NCBI GenBank assembly: GCA_024743055.1
Contig: JANSXH010000004.1
Location: 101,729 to 165,728, forward strand
Length of the DNA stretch: 64,000 bases
Reading direction: 5' to 3'
Source: Pseudomonadota bacterium
Lineage (GTDB): Bacteria > Pseudomonadota > Alphaproteobacteria > Sneathiellales > Sneathiellaceae
Position 1 is the first letter of the stretch; the number at the start of each line of letters is the position of its first letter. The notes below the pieces were generated by a model. The model was not told the DNA's origin. It ran no database searches and saw only the letters and a list, made by a program, of their open reading frames with translations. Of this stretch, positions 27,320 to 34,823 are shown one piece after another. A program made the translations under genes and the position numbers.

Positions 27320-27742
27320 ATGGCAGATGTATCAAACAAGGAAGTGGTCGCCAACGCCCGGCTTCCCATCACAACGCAGCAAACGGTTCTGATGGTCATC
27401 ATTGGTGTGGTTTTATGGTTTTTGGCGGCGAATTTGCTGCGCTATCTTGGTCCCCTCGGGATCTATGAAGGGGGCTGGCGTCTCTTTCTCTATGCCGCCA
27501 TTATCCCCGGCACCTATCCTTTTGTGGTGATGACCCAAAAGATCGCACGGCTTGAGCGCAACCAGATCGGCATCGCCTACTCCCTTGCGACAGCCGCGGC
27601 GACATTGTGTGATGGCATTGCTCTGGCCTGGTTTCCAGCGCTTTACGGCACCCTGCCCGAATTGGTGGCCGGGGCCGGAGCGGTTATTCTGTGGGGTGCT
27701 GGTGTCGGCATGGTTTTGGCTTTCGTCATGAACCGGGCTTAA
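27320..27742 (+). CDS. Small four-TM membrane protein, possibly DUF5367
   Basis: 140 aa with four hydrophobic helices (VLMVIIGVVLWFLAANLLRY; LFLYAAIIPGTYPFVVM; SLATAAATLCDGIALAWFPA; AGAVILWGAGVGMVLAFVM). The layout resembles DUF5367-type inner-membrane proteins, but I am not certain. ATG 27320 sits 7 nt after GGAGA. Its promoter carries two strong palindromes. The convergent TetR overlaps its last 4 nt, yet has a different palindrome at its own promoter. Confidence 0.65.
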   Translation: MADVSNKEVVANARLPITTQQTVLMVIIGVVLWFLAANLLRYLGPLGIYEGGWRLFLYAAIIPGTYPFVVMTQKIARLERNQIGIAYSLATAAATLCDGIALAWFPALYGTLPELVAGAGAVILWGAGVGMVLAFVMNRA

Positions 27743-28263
27743 GAGGCATCCTCGCAGACATCCTCAAGCCCGACTGATTTTAGAAAAACCATGCCCTCAA
27801 TGGTGACCAGCAGTCGGGCTGCTTCTCTCTTACGGATTTCATCGCTGGGGCAGTCCAGCTGCGCGGCTCCCCAGGCCAGAAATCCACGCGCGATCTGCTC
27901 TCCCACCGCCCGATAGATTGGATCCCGGCGGGCCGCCCTTGCCGCAATTTCCATCCATAACGTCATGAAGGGAACCATCTCCTCAGCCATGACGATGCCC
28001 ACCAGCTTATCGCGCAAGGCTTCAAACGGCATCGGTTCCGCCGCCATCTGCGCCGTCAGTTCAGTGACCAGACGAGCGGCAACGGTTTCAAGGGTGGCGG
28101 TTATGATCTCGGCCTTGTCCTTGAAATAATAAAGCAGCATCCTGTCGCTGGTACCGGCCGCCTTTGCCAGCGGCCGAAGACTGGATCCGGCCAGGCCCTC
28201 CGCCACCATATGATCCGCCAGCTTGTCCAGGATCGCAGCACGCCGATCGTCCGAATTTGTCAC
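27739..28263 (-). CDS. TetR-family regulator
   Basis: 174 aa. HTH: DRRAAILDKLADHMVAEGLA, then SLRPLAKAAGTSDRMLLYYF; the C-terminal domain is helical with FMTLWMEIAARAARRDPIYR. Starts at GTG 28263. A perfect 16-bp palindrome 16 bp upstream is its probable autoregulatory operator. Overlaps the convergent small membrane protein gene by 4 nt. Confidence 0.85.
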   Translation of the reverse strand: MTNSDDRRAAILDKLADHMVAEGLAGSSLRPLAKAAGTSDRMLLYYFKDKAEIITATLETVAARLVTELTAQMAAEPMPFEALRDKLVGIVMAEEMVPFMTLWMEIAARAARRDPIYRAVGEQIARGFLAWGAAQLDCPSDEIRKREAARLLVTIEGMVFLKSVGLEDVCEDAS

Positions 28264-28278
28264 CTTGAGATCACCCTT

Positions 28279-28307
28279 GTCATTCTAGAATGACCAGAGT
28301 CTAGACT
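28279..28307. promoter_or_regulatory. Palindromes upstream of tetR
   Basis: GTCATTCTAGAATGAC (28279-28294) is a perfect 16-bp palindrome and AGTCTAGACT (28298-28307) a perfect 10-bp one. The first is of the size expected for a TetR dimer site and unrelated in sequence to the palindromes at 27262-27309. Confidence 0.65.
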
Positions 28308-28356
28308 GTCCACAAATGCAGCTCAAGCAAAGACCGGACGATATGGCTATAACCTG

Positions 28357-29082
28357 TCAGACGAGGTTGATCTTCCCGGTTTTGAGATCATAAACACCGC
28401 CGACCACATCGATCTTTCCGTCGTTGTAATACCCGTTTACGATGGGCCGTTCCTGCTTGATCTCCGCCACTTGCGCCCGAACATTCTGGACGATGGAGCG
28501 ATTGAGCAGGTTTCCGGTTTTCTGCTCCCGCGCTTTGAGCACGGCGGGTTTGATCCGACCGATGAGGGATGGCAGGTGACCGGGGAGATCGGCATTATTG
28601 TCCACAACACCGATGGCGGCACTGACCGCCCCGCAATTGGTATGGCCAAGGACCATGACCAACGGGATATTCAGAAACTTCACACCATATTCCAGGGACG
28701 CAAGCAGATCCCGGCTCATGACATTCCCCGCGACCCGCATGACAAACAATTCGCCCGGATCCTGGTCAAAGGCCAGTTCCGGCGCGACCCGGGAATCGGC
28801 GCAGCTGAGAATGGCGGCAATCGGATATTGCGCTTTTGCGAGGGCTGCCCGGTTGGCAGAGAAATCACGATGTTCGGGGGTGTTCGCCGCATAGCGCCCA
28901 TTGCCGTCCATCAACTGTTTCAACGCCGCTTCCGGGGAAATGGCGTTGGCTTGGGCAGGGGTATCGGAGGCTGCTGCAGCCCGTATGCCCCAGGGGGCCA
29001 TAGCCGCCAGTGATCCGGCCGTCAGGAAATGGCGGCGGGACAGCCCCGTCGCGTCTTTTGAGTTTGTATCATCCTCGCACAT
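28357..29082 (-). CDS. Tat-exported beta-carbonic anhydrase
   Basis: 241 aa from ATG 29082 (GGAG upstream; the frame extends 22 codons). The N-terminus has a twin-arginine signal, LSRRHFLTAGSLAAMAPWG, then AAAAS, so the enzyme is probably periplasmic and exported folded. Zinc-site motifs are CADSRV (Cys-Asp-Arg) and GHTNCGAV (His-x2-Cys), with FVMRVAGNV between. It interconverts CO2 and bicarbonate. Monocistronic. Confidence 0.9.
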   Translation of the reverse strand: MCEDDTNSKDATGLSRRHFLTAGSLAAMAPWGIRAAAASDTPAQANAISPEAALKQLMDGNGRYAANTPEHRDFSANRAALAKAQYPIAAILSCADSRVAPELAFDQDPGELFVMRVAGNVMSRDLLASLEYGVKFLNIPLVMVLGHTNCGAVSAAIGVVDNNADLPGHLPSLIGRIKPAVLKAREQKTGNLLNRSIVQNVRAQVAEIKQERPIVNGYYNDGKIDVVGGVYDLKTGKINLV

Positions 29083-29291
29083 ATATCCTGCTCCGTTACC
29101 GATTAAATGACTGTCCTTGAGCCTTTCACAGGCGCAAGCGGGCGTCAAGGACAGGAACAGGTTCTATGGAAGGGCTAAGGAGCGGAGCCGCAGTGTAGTT
29201 TTCAACTTTAAACTGAGTGTTTCCTAAATCACATCAAATAAAAATACGTATTCTAAAAAAAACAATAGATAAACAGCTGAGCATCGCAAGT

Positions 29292-29320
29292 TTGACTCTA
29301 ATATTAGGGGTGTCTACTAT
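29292..29320 (+). promoter_or_regulatory. Promoter of duplicated module, copy 1
   Basis: TTGACT (29292-29297), 17-bp spacer, TACTAT (29315-29320). The spacer begins with CTAATATTAG, a perfect 10-bp palindrome. Copy 2 at 34769 has the same -35, palindrome, spacing and -10 in otherwise diverged sequence. Expected transcript start about 29327, 22 nt before the ATG. Confidence 0.8.
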
Positions 29321-29348
29321 TAATTCCCTAAACAATAGGGGGCGGAAG

Positions 29349-30053
29349 ATGAGGAAATTTGTCACTGTTCTGATGATGATTGCAATGCTGTCAATGCCAA
29401 ACAACATGGCTTTGGCGGTGAAATCCGGAAGCGGCAGCGGCAGTGGCGAGGGCAAAGGTGGTTTTGATGCCAATGTGACATTGGAGCAAGCAATGGCCCG
29501 ACCTGCCTTTTTTGTCTCCATTGCACTGATCCAAGTCTTCTCTGCAACAAACCTGTTTCTGCCCAGCGGCCTCTTCGGTAAGCAAGACCGAAGAACATTG
29601 ATTAGCCTCCTGGCAACTGGAGGCCAAACCGTCGATTTTTTCCTGTCAGCCCTGTCAGAATATGTCCGCTACTTCGTCTATTACTTTCTGTTTACAAATC
29701 CATATTTTGCTGAAAATGACTCTACTAATTCACAGCAGACGGCACCCAAAGATGATGTCTACTCTGTTGCCGTGCCGGAGATCAGCACGGTTTTTCGCAG
29801 AGTCAGCGATACTAAGCCGCCACCGTTTGTTACGAAAAAGCAGAGAGCCATTAATGCAGCAGTGGAGCGCGCCTTGAGAGACCCGGAGTTGGCAAAGAAA
29901 TATCTCGAATTTGCAAGCCCAGATGTCCGGCACGCTGTTCAAAACGCCCTCAATAACCAATTCTCCGATGAAGACCAAAGCCGCTTTAACATTATAGAAG
30001 GGCGGGAAGGTGATTATGGCGCCCTCCTCAGTGAACTAATGGAGAGGAAATAA
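29349..30053 (+). CDS. Secreted/membrane protein of duplicated module, copy 1 (family A)
   Basis: 234 aa from ATG 29349, 6 nt after GGCGGAAG. Signal peptide MRKFVTVLMMIAMLSMPNNM, cleavage after ALA; then a Gly/Ser-rich stretch, a first hydrophobic segment (AFFVSIALIQVFSATNLFL), a second (LSEYVRYFVYYFLFTNPYF) and a C-terminal soluble part with INAAVERALRDPELAKKYLE and FASPDVRHAVQNALNNQ. The C-terminal block is conserved in copy 2. I do not recognise the family. Followed after 2 nt by the lipoprotein gene, so the two form an operon. Probably two membrane spans with an exposed C-terminal domain. Confidence 0.8.
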   Translation: MRKFVTVLMMIAMLSMPNNMALAVKSGSGSGSGEGKGGFDANVTLEQAMARPAFFVSIALIQVFSATNLFLPSGLFGKQDRRTLISLLATGGQTVDFFLSALSEYVRYFVYYFLFTNPYFAENDSTNSQQTAPKDDVYSVAVPEISTVFRRVSDTKPPPFVTKKQRAINAAVERALRDPELAKKYLEFASPDVRHAVQNALNNQFSDEDQSRFNIIEGREGDYGALLSELMERK

Positions 30054-30055
30054 AC

Positions 30056-31039
30056 ATGCAAAAACACATCCGCGTTCCTGTCCTAATTCTGGCCCTGGCC
30101 TTCACCCTGACCGCTTGCCAGGAAGGCAGTTCCGTTTCCGAAAGTGTTGGCGGACTGTTAAAGCAACTGCCCTTCACCGGTTCCGCCGAAGAAAATGTGG
30201 TGGTCAAAGGCAGCCCAATCAAATCCACCGACCTTCCGTGGCATCTGAAATCGGCGATAGCTGCCACGGTTCTTCGGGTAAAGGGCTCGGCTCCGGGTCC
30301 GATTGAAGCCGACCTTAACGTCATCGGCAGTGGCGGCATCGCCACAGACGCCGCCGCTAATTATGAGAATTTCGGTGTGCAGAATGTCATGATCAATGAT
30401 TTCTTTCACCCGCAAGGTGAGCCAGAGATATATCGGCTCGGCGCCCGGGTGATCATGGTCGATCCCAGCGGTCGGCGCTTTGCCCTGTCCTTCGTCGCAG
30501 ATTACGAACTGGCGGAAGACCAGGTGATCCTGAGGGGCCATGATTGGGGCTATATTCGCTCGATTTCTCCTGGTCTAGAGACCTATATAATCCCGGCGGA
30601 GGCCCTTAAGACTCTCAATGAGAAAACGGCCCGTGATTACATCGCCTTTCGCAAAGCTATCCTGTCAAACTCGATAAACCCTGGCAGCAGCAGCGAATAC
30701 GCACCAAGTGCCGATTATGCCATTGTCACCTTTGTTCTCGACCGGCTACAGGAAGGAGATAAGTTCGAGCTTCGCATCAGTGATGTGAAGAAAGGCCTAA
30801 AAGTCCTCCGCGATCCGGTGGAGGGGTTCTCAGAAGACAGCCGGTATATCGTCCATGACAATGGCTGGGTGACCGGTGTGGTTGCCGGCAACTTCTCCCT
30901 CGGCGCCGGCAAGGCCTTCTTTATCAAGGCGATCTATACTCCGAAAGAGGACGAAGGTGCCGTCATCACCTTCGCCAAAGGGGAACAGCTGATCGGCATG
31001 TTCAATACGGCCAATATCACGACGGCGCGGAACGAGTAG
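30056..31039 (+). CDS. Lipoprotein of duplicated module, copy 1 (family B)
   Basis: 327 aa. Lipobox LTAC puts the lipidated Cys at residue 21; CQEGS lacks the Asp at +2 that retains lipoproteins in the inner membrane, so outer-membrane sorting is likely. The rest is predicted beta-rich, with blocks shared with copy 2: VVKG, IAATVLR, NVMINDF, RLGAR, SFVADYEL, YIRS, VHDNGWVT and GMFNTANIT. About half of the positions look identical between copies by eye. No recognised domain. Its 3' end overlaps the convergent EamA gene by 23 nt. Confidence 0.8.
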   Translation: MQKHIRVPVLILALAFTLTACQEGSSVSESVGGLLKQLPFTGSAEENVVVKGSPIKSTDLPWHLKSAIAATVLRVKGSAPGPIEADLNVIGSGGIATDAAANYENFGVQNVMINDFFHPQGEPEIYRLGARVIMVDPSGRRFALSFVADYELAEDQVILRGHDWGYIRSISPGLETYIIPAEALKTLNEKTARDYIAFRKAILSNSINPGSSSEYAPSADYAIVTFVLDRLQEGDKFELRISDVKKGLKVLRDPVEGFSEDSRYIVHDNGWVTGVVAGNFSLGAGKAFFIKAIYTPKEDEGAVITFAKGEQLIGMFNTANITTARNE

Positions 31040-31907
31040 GCTTTAGCAACGGCACGGAAGGTGTGCCCGGGTCTCGGGTGGCCAGCCAGATGCTGACCAG
31101 AACCAGGCCAATACCGACGAGTTGCCAGGGGCCGAGAGGCTGGGACAGGAACACCCAACCGAGCAGAACCGCACTGGCCGGGCTGAGAAATCCCAGAGGC
31201 GAAATCGTGTTGGGATCCAGCGCGGCAATTCCTCGGAACCACAGGATGTAAGTGAGCGCCCCGCCGATCAGGCTTAAATACGTATAACCAAGGATATTAG
31301 CGGTGGACAGGCTTGGCAAAGCCGGCTCCAGCATCAGAGCCGGCGGGACCAGCAACAGCCCACCCGCCACCAGTTGCCAGGCCGTAAAGGTCAGCGGAGA
31401 CACCGGGGGCTGCCATTTCCGTGTCAGAACGACCCCAAACGCCATGGACGCCGCACCGCCAAATCCGGCCAGGATCCCGATCAGATCAAAGCCCGCCTCC
31501 GGGGTCAGCAGAAGCAGGGCCACCCCGGCAATACCGCCAATCCCCGCGATCAGGGCTGTCACACGGATGGCCGAGCCAAGCAGGAAATAGGAGGCGAAGA
31601 TGACAATCAGGGGCTGCAGGGAGCCGAGGGTCGCCGCAACCCCGCCCGGGAGCTTATAGGCCGCGACAAACAGCAGCCACCAAAAGAGAGAGAAGTTAAG
31701 CGCGCCGAGCAACAACAGCTTGGCGATCCAGGCTGCGGACGGCAGCTCACGGGCAATCAGCAGTAACAACAGGCCCGCGGGCAAGGCCCGGATCGCCGCC
31801 GAGGTTAGCGGCATATCGGCGGGTAGAAACTCGGTCGTGACAAGATAGGTGCTGCCCCAGATGGCGGGGGCAAGCGCGGTCAGCAACAGAAGGACAGGTC
31901 TGGTCAT
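31017..31907 (-). CDS. EamA/DMT-family transporter (YedA/RhtA-like)
   Basis: 296 aa, ten hydrophobic segments in two EamA repeats; the N-terminal APAIWGSTYLVTTEFLPADM is typical of this family. Probably an exporter of amino acids or metabolites in the inner membrane. Divergent from a MarR gene with two clean palindromes between, which makes it the likely MarR-controlled exporter. Overlaps the lipoprotein gene tail to tail. Confidence 0.85.
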   Translation of the reverse strand: MTRPVLLLLTALAPAIWGSTYLVTTEFLPADMPLTSAAIRALPAGLLLLLIARELPSAAWIAKLLLLGALNFSLFWWLLFVAAYKLPGGVAATLGSLQPLIVIFASYFLLGSAIRVTALIAGIGGIAGVALLLLTPEAGFDLIGILAGFGGAASMAFGVVLTRKWQPPVSPLTFTAWQLVAGGLLLVPPALMLEPALPSLSTANILGYTYLSLIGGALTYILWFRGIAALDPNTISPLGFLSPASAVLLGWVFLSQPLGPWQLVGIGLVLVSIWLATRDPGTPSVPLLKPTRSAPS

Positions 31908-31923
31908 GGGTCGTCTCCAATTT

Positions 31924-31965
31924 ATCTTGACATCAAGATAGTTACAATAATCTTGACGTCAAGAT
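31924..31965. promoter_or_regulatory. Two MarR operators between eamA and marR
   Basis: ATCTTGACATCAAGAT (31924-31939) has perfect 7-bp arms around CA, and ATCTTGACGTCAAGAT (31950-31965) is a perfect 16-bp palindrome; centres are 26 bp apart. Both sit in the 81-bp divergent promoter. Confidence 0.85.
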
Positions 31966-31988
31966 AAATTTATCAGAAACTCCTTTTC

Positions 31989-32486
31989 ATGGATTCCGTG
32001 GATAAAATTATCGGGCAATGGAACAGAGAGCGGCCGGAGCTGGATGTCGAGCCCATGTCCCTGATCGGGCGGGTTCTGAAGATCGCCCGTCACATGAATG
32101 CGGGCATGGAGAAAACCTTCGCTGCCCATGGCCTCAATTTCCCGAGCTTTGACGTCCTCGCGACCCTACGCCGCAACGGCCCGCCCTATGCCCTGTCACC
32201 AGGGGACCTTATGGATGAGATGATGATCACCTCGGGCACCATGACCAACCGCATCGATCAGTTGGTGAAACAGGGTTTTGTCGAACGGGTGCCAAGCGAG
32301 ACCGACCGCCGCAGCTTCCTCATCCGCCTCACCAAAGACGGCAAGGCCCTGATCGACACCGTGGTCAGCGATCATGTCGCCACCCAGAAAAAACTGGTGA
32401 ACGGACTGTCAAAATCCCAGCGTAAAGAAGCCAACGCCCTGCTCACTGCCCTCCTCTCCGGTTTCGAGGAAACGAAAGAGAGCTGA
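31989..32486 (+). CDS. MarR-family regulator
   Basis: 165 aa. Winged helix: EKTFAAHGLNFPSFDVLATL, DLMDEMMITSGTMTNRIDQL, then VKQGFVERVPSETDRRSFLI. It probably represses itself and the divergent EamA exporter through the palindromes upstream, releasing on binding a toxic or metabolite ligand. ATG 31989 follows CTCCTTTTC with no strong ribosome-binding site. Confidence 0.88.
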   Translation: MDSVDKIIGQWNRERPELDVEPMSLIGRVLKIARHMNAGMEKTFAAHGLNFPSFDVLATLRRNGPPYALSPGDLMDEMMITSGTMTNRIDQLVKQGFVERVPSETDRRSFLIRLTKDGKALIDTVVSDHVATQKKLVNGLSKSQRKEANALLTALLSGFEETKES

Positions 32487-32495
32487 CGGCGGTTC

Positions 32496-33194
32496 CTAGC
32501 TCTTCAAACGCGCGTCGGTATTTTCCTGAAATCCCTTTTGGCCTTTTTTCTCGAACGCTTCCCGCCAGCTTGCCGACAGGGCGGGTAGCCGGGACAGGGC
32601 CGTTGCGTCTTCCGGGCGTATATTCCGATCGAAGCGGGCGCTGATGACCCGGCTTAAAGGCCAGGCGGCATGGGCGCGGTGCTGAAGGCGTATCTCATCG
32701 CCCGCCTGAACGATGCCAGGTTCTTTCACCCGGTAATACCAGCCAGTCCGGCCCGACTTTTGAAAGACGGCCGCCATCTGTTTGAGGCCTGTATGGGCGC
32801 TCAGCTTCCAGCAGGGCTGGCGGCCCTGGCAGATTTCGACCGTGGCGGTGCCGAGGGTGAGGATATCGCCAAGGCACAGGGTCTCCTCAATCATCCCGAC
32901 AGTGGAAATGTTCTCACCGAAGCAGCTGGGAACAAAAATCTCGGCCTTGTCCGGGAACATCCGGCGCCAGAAGTTCATATGATCGGCCGCATAGTGATGC
33001 AGGGCTTTTTCCGGACCGCCATGGACTTTAAGGTCGGCTTGCGCATCCTCAACAAAGCCGTTTTCCTCCAGATGCAAGGGTTCATTGGTCGGCTTTTTGC
33101 CAATGGCCGAGGGAGCCTTGCCGGGCCAGCGTTCTTCGACCTTGCCTACATACAACGCCGTGATTTTTGCGGATAACTCAGGAGGGGTCGTCAT
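32496..33194 (-). CDS. MOSC-domain protein (YiiM-like)
   Basis: 232 aa. The MOSC core shows HLEENGFVEDAQADLKVHGG, DKAEIFVPSCFGENISTVGM, LCLGDILTLGTATVEICQGR and QPCWKLSAH with the conserved Cys, then the YiiM-type C-terminal 3-alpha region. MOSC proteins bind molybdenum cofactor or carry sulfur; YiiM protects against N-hydroxylated bases. Its start abuts the stop of the cysteine-rich MarR gene, so the two form an operon. Confidence 0.85.
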   Translation of the reverse strand: MTTPPELSAKITALYVGKVEERWPGKAPSAIGKKPTNEPLHLEENGFVEDAQADLKVHGGPEKALHHYAADHMNFWRRMFPDKAEIFVPSCFGENISTVGMIEETLCLGDILTLGTATVEICQGRQPCWKLSAHTGLKQMAAVFQKSGRTGWYYRVKEPGIVQAGDEIRLQHRAHAAWPLSRVISARFDRNIRPEDATALSRLPALSASWREAFEKKGQKGFQENTDARLKS

Positions 33195-33746
33195 TCAAAC
33201 AGTCTCAACATATTCATGGCAGATTTGGCGGGTTTCTGCGGCTGTCAGGGGCTCTTGCAGCAATTTGCAAAAGCCGCCGCGCGCTTTTTTCTGATGATGG
33301 ACACAGCTTGCGCAAATGCCAAAGGGGCGCTGTCCCCGTTGCTTCAAGGCCGTGCGGACAAGGGTTTCAAGACCGCTCATCAAGGCCTCCGCCTCGGCAT
33401 CCTCCATCTTTGACGCGGCCGCCTCAAGGGCGCTGCTACGTTTTAGATGGGTGCCGCCCTCCCCGGTCACCTGATAGGAGATGGACCGCTTGTCGCCACC
33501 GGTCGGCGCTTCCTCTATCAGGCCCTTGCGGGCGAGCGCCTTCAGGGTTTGCGAGACCGTCCCCCGCGTCGCCCCCATAAAGTCAGAGACCTGGGAGGGG
33601 GAGCGGGAAAAGCGGTTGGCCCGGGCCAGATAGTTCAGCGCCGTCCATTGGCTCGGATTGAGATCCTCGTCCCATTCCTCCGCCTGGAGTATCCGGCTGA
33701 GCCGATCGGCCAGTTCCTTGATGCGTTTGCGGGTTTCTTTGCTCAT
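33195..33746 (-). CDS. MarR-family regulator with C-terminal four-cysteine motif
   Basis: 183 aa. MarR winged helix over residues 25-100 (NPSQWTALNYLARANRFSRS; SDFMGATRGTVSQTLKALAR; KGLIEEAPTGGDKRSISYQV). A C-terminal extension then carries four Cys spaced C-x2-C-x11-C-x15-C, from CASCVHH to QICHEY. The spacing suggests an Fe-S cluster or zinc site and hence a redox or metal sensor. Divergent from a secreted-protein gene; repeats of its likely operator lie between. It is followed directly by the MOSC gene. Confidence 0.82.
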   Translation of the reverse strand: MSKETRKRIKELADRLSRILQAEEWDEDLNPSQWTALNYLARANRFSRSPSQVSDFMGATRGTVSQTLKALARKGLIEEAPTGGDKRSISYQVTGEGGTHLKRSSALEAAASKMEDAEAEALMSGLETLVRTALKQRGQRPFGICASCVHHQKKARGGFCKLLQEPLTAAETRQICHEYVETV

Positions 33747-33773
33747 AACTATATTTCTTTGCTCAGGGCTATA

Positions 33774-33837
33774 TAGTAGCGAGTCGAAATTATTATTGCA
33801 ATACCGAAATTTTCTGATATTAGTAGCGAGTCGATAC
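33774..33837. promoter_or_regulatory. Repeated operator of the cysteine-rich MarR
   Basis: TAGTAGCGAGTCGA occurs twice as a direct repeat, at 33774-33787 and 33821-33834, 47 bp apart. The second is part of AGTAGCGAGTCGATACT, palindromic at 14 of 17 positions, consistent with dimer binding. Confidence 0.7.
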
Positions 33838-33872
33838 TATTTAACTCCTTACCAATTTACCTGGAGAAGAAA

Positions 33873-34631
33873 ATGAAATCTCTATTGCTGACCCCCCTCG
33901 CCCTGCTCTTGATGTCCGGCGCGGCTGTTGCCGGTGGCAATCATGCCTCCCATGCCGTCCATCAGGACGGGGCGGTCCTGTCCCCGGCGGACACCTCAAA
34001 AACCGCGGCGTTTGACATTCTCGGCGCCCATGTCCATCGCAATGGCCGCACCGTTACCTTTCATATGACCACCAATGGCGTGGCCGGCTCCGAGACCCCG
34101 ACCCCCGCCGGATCCCTCGGCGGGGCGCCGGTGCTCTCCTATGTCTGGCCCACCTCCCTCGATCCCAGCACCGTCGGGTTCGAAGGCAAAACCGGCATCC
34201 TCGCCCTCGCCGCCACCAGCCATCCCGACTTCGATGACACACCGCTCTATGATGAGGATGGCGACGGCAATCCCGCCAATGACGGTCGGAAGTGGCATAG
34301 CCACTGGGTGGTTCTGACCCCGACGGAGGCCTGCGGGGAAGGCGCGCTCGGAGTGCGGGATATTGCAGACGACGAAACCCCCGCCATGCCCGCCACCTGG
34401 CCCGGGCTGCCCCTGTTCCTTGACAGTCCCGGTTTCACGCCGCTATTCGATGGTCCGGAGATCAAGATCAATGTCTCCTTTGCCGACGCTGATGCCATTT
34501 CCAACGCCGCCTATGATGGCGTCACCGCGGCGCTGAAGGTCAACGCCAATGTCCATGCACCCTTGCTTTGCGTGGTTGACGTGTTCGACGTCGCCTCCGG
34601 CGATCTCAGCCTGCCAGGCAAAATAAAATAA
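33873..34631 (+). CDS. Secreted protein of unknown function with calcium-type loop
   Basis: 252 aa. Signal peptide MKSLLLTPLALLLMSGAAVA, mature GGNHASHAVHQDG; no other membrane segment, so periplasmic or secreted. DEDGDGNPAND at about residue 125 resembles an EF-hand/calcium-binding loop. Several His and the HSHWVVLTPTEACG segment could bind metal. No recognised domain. GGAGAAGAAA precedes ATG 33873. The promoter contains the MarR repeats, so its expression should follow whatever the Cys4-MarR senses. Confidence 0.7.
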   Translation: MKSLLLTPLALLLMSGAAVAGGNHASHAVHQDGAVLSPADTSKTAAFDILGAHVHRNGRTVTFHMTTNGVAGSETPTPAGSLGGAPVLSYVWPTSLDPSTVGFEGKTGILALAATSHPDFDDTPLYDEDGDGNPANDGRKWHSHWVVLTPTEACGEGALGVRDIADDETPAMPATWPGLPLFLDSPGFTPLFDGPEIKINVSFADADAISNAAYDGVTAALKVNANVHAPLLCVVDVFDVASGDLSLPGKIK

Positions 34632-34649
34632 TGGACAAGTAAAAAACCC

Positions 34650-34671
34650 GAGAGGCAGAAATGCCTCTCGT
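34650..34671. terminator. Perfect hairpin after the secreted-protein gene
   Basis: CGAGAGGCA-GAAA-TGCCTCTCG has a 9-bp perfect stem. The T-run lies on the minus-strand side (GGTTTTTT); on the plus strand TCCCC follows. By position it should end the plus-strand gene, but its form is better for minus-strand transcription. Confidence 0.5.
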
Positions 34672-34768
34672 CCCCAGCGCAGTTTTCATGCGCAAATATT
34701 AAGCGAGAGAATAATATTCAACTATAATCAATTTAGACGGATGATCACGGAAGTATTACCTGACCTAT

Positions 34769-34797
34769 TTGACTCTAATATTAGCAATGGTTACTAT
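34769..34797 (+). promoter_or_regulatory. Promoter of duplicated module, copy 2
   Basis: TTGACT (34769-34774), 17 bp, TACTAT (34792-34797), with CTAATATTAG directly after the -35 exactly as in copy 1. Expected transcript start about 34804, 20 nt before ATG 34824. The palindrome in the spacer is a candidate regulator site. Confidence 0.8.
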
Positions 34798-34823
34798 AAA
34801 TCATACAAATAAAGGGGGCTTCA

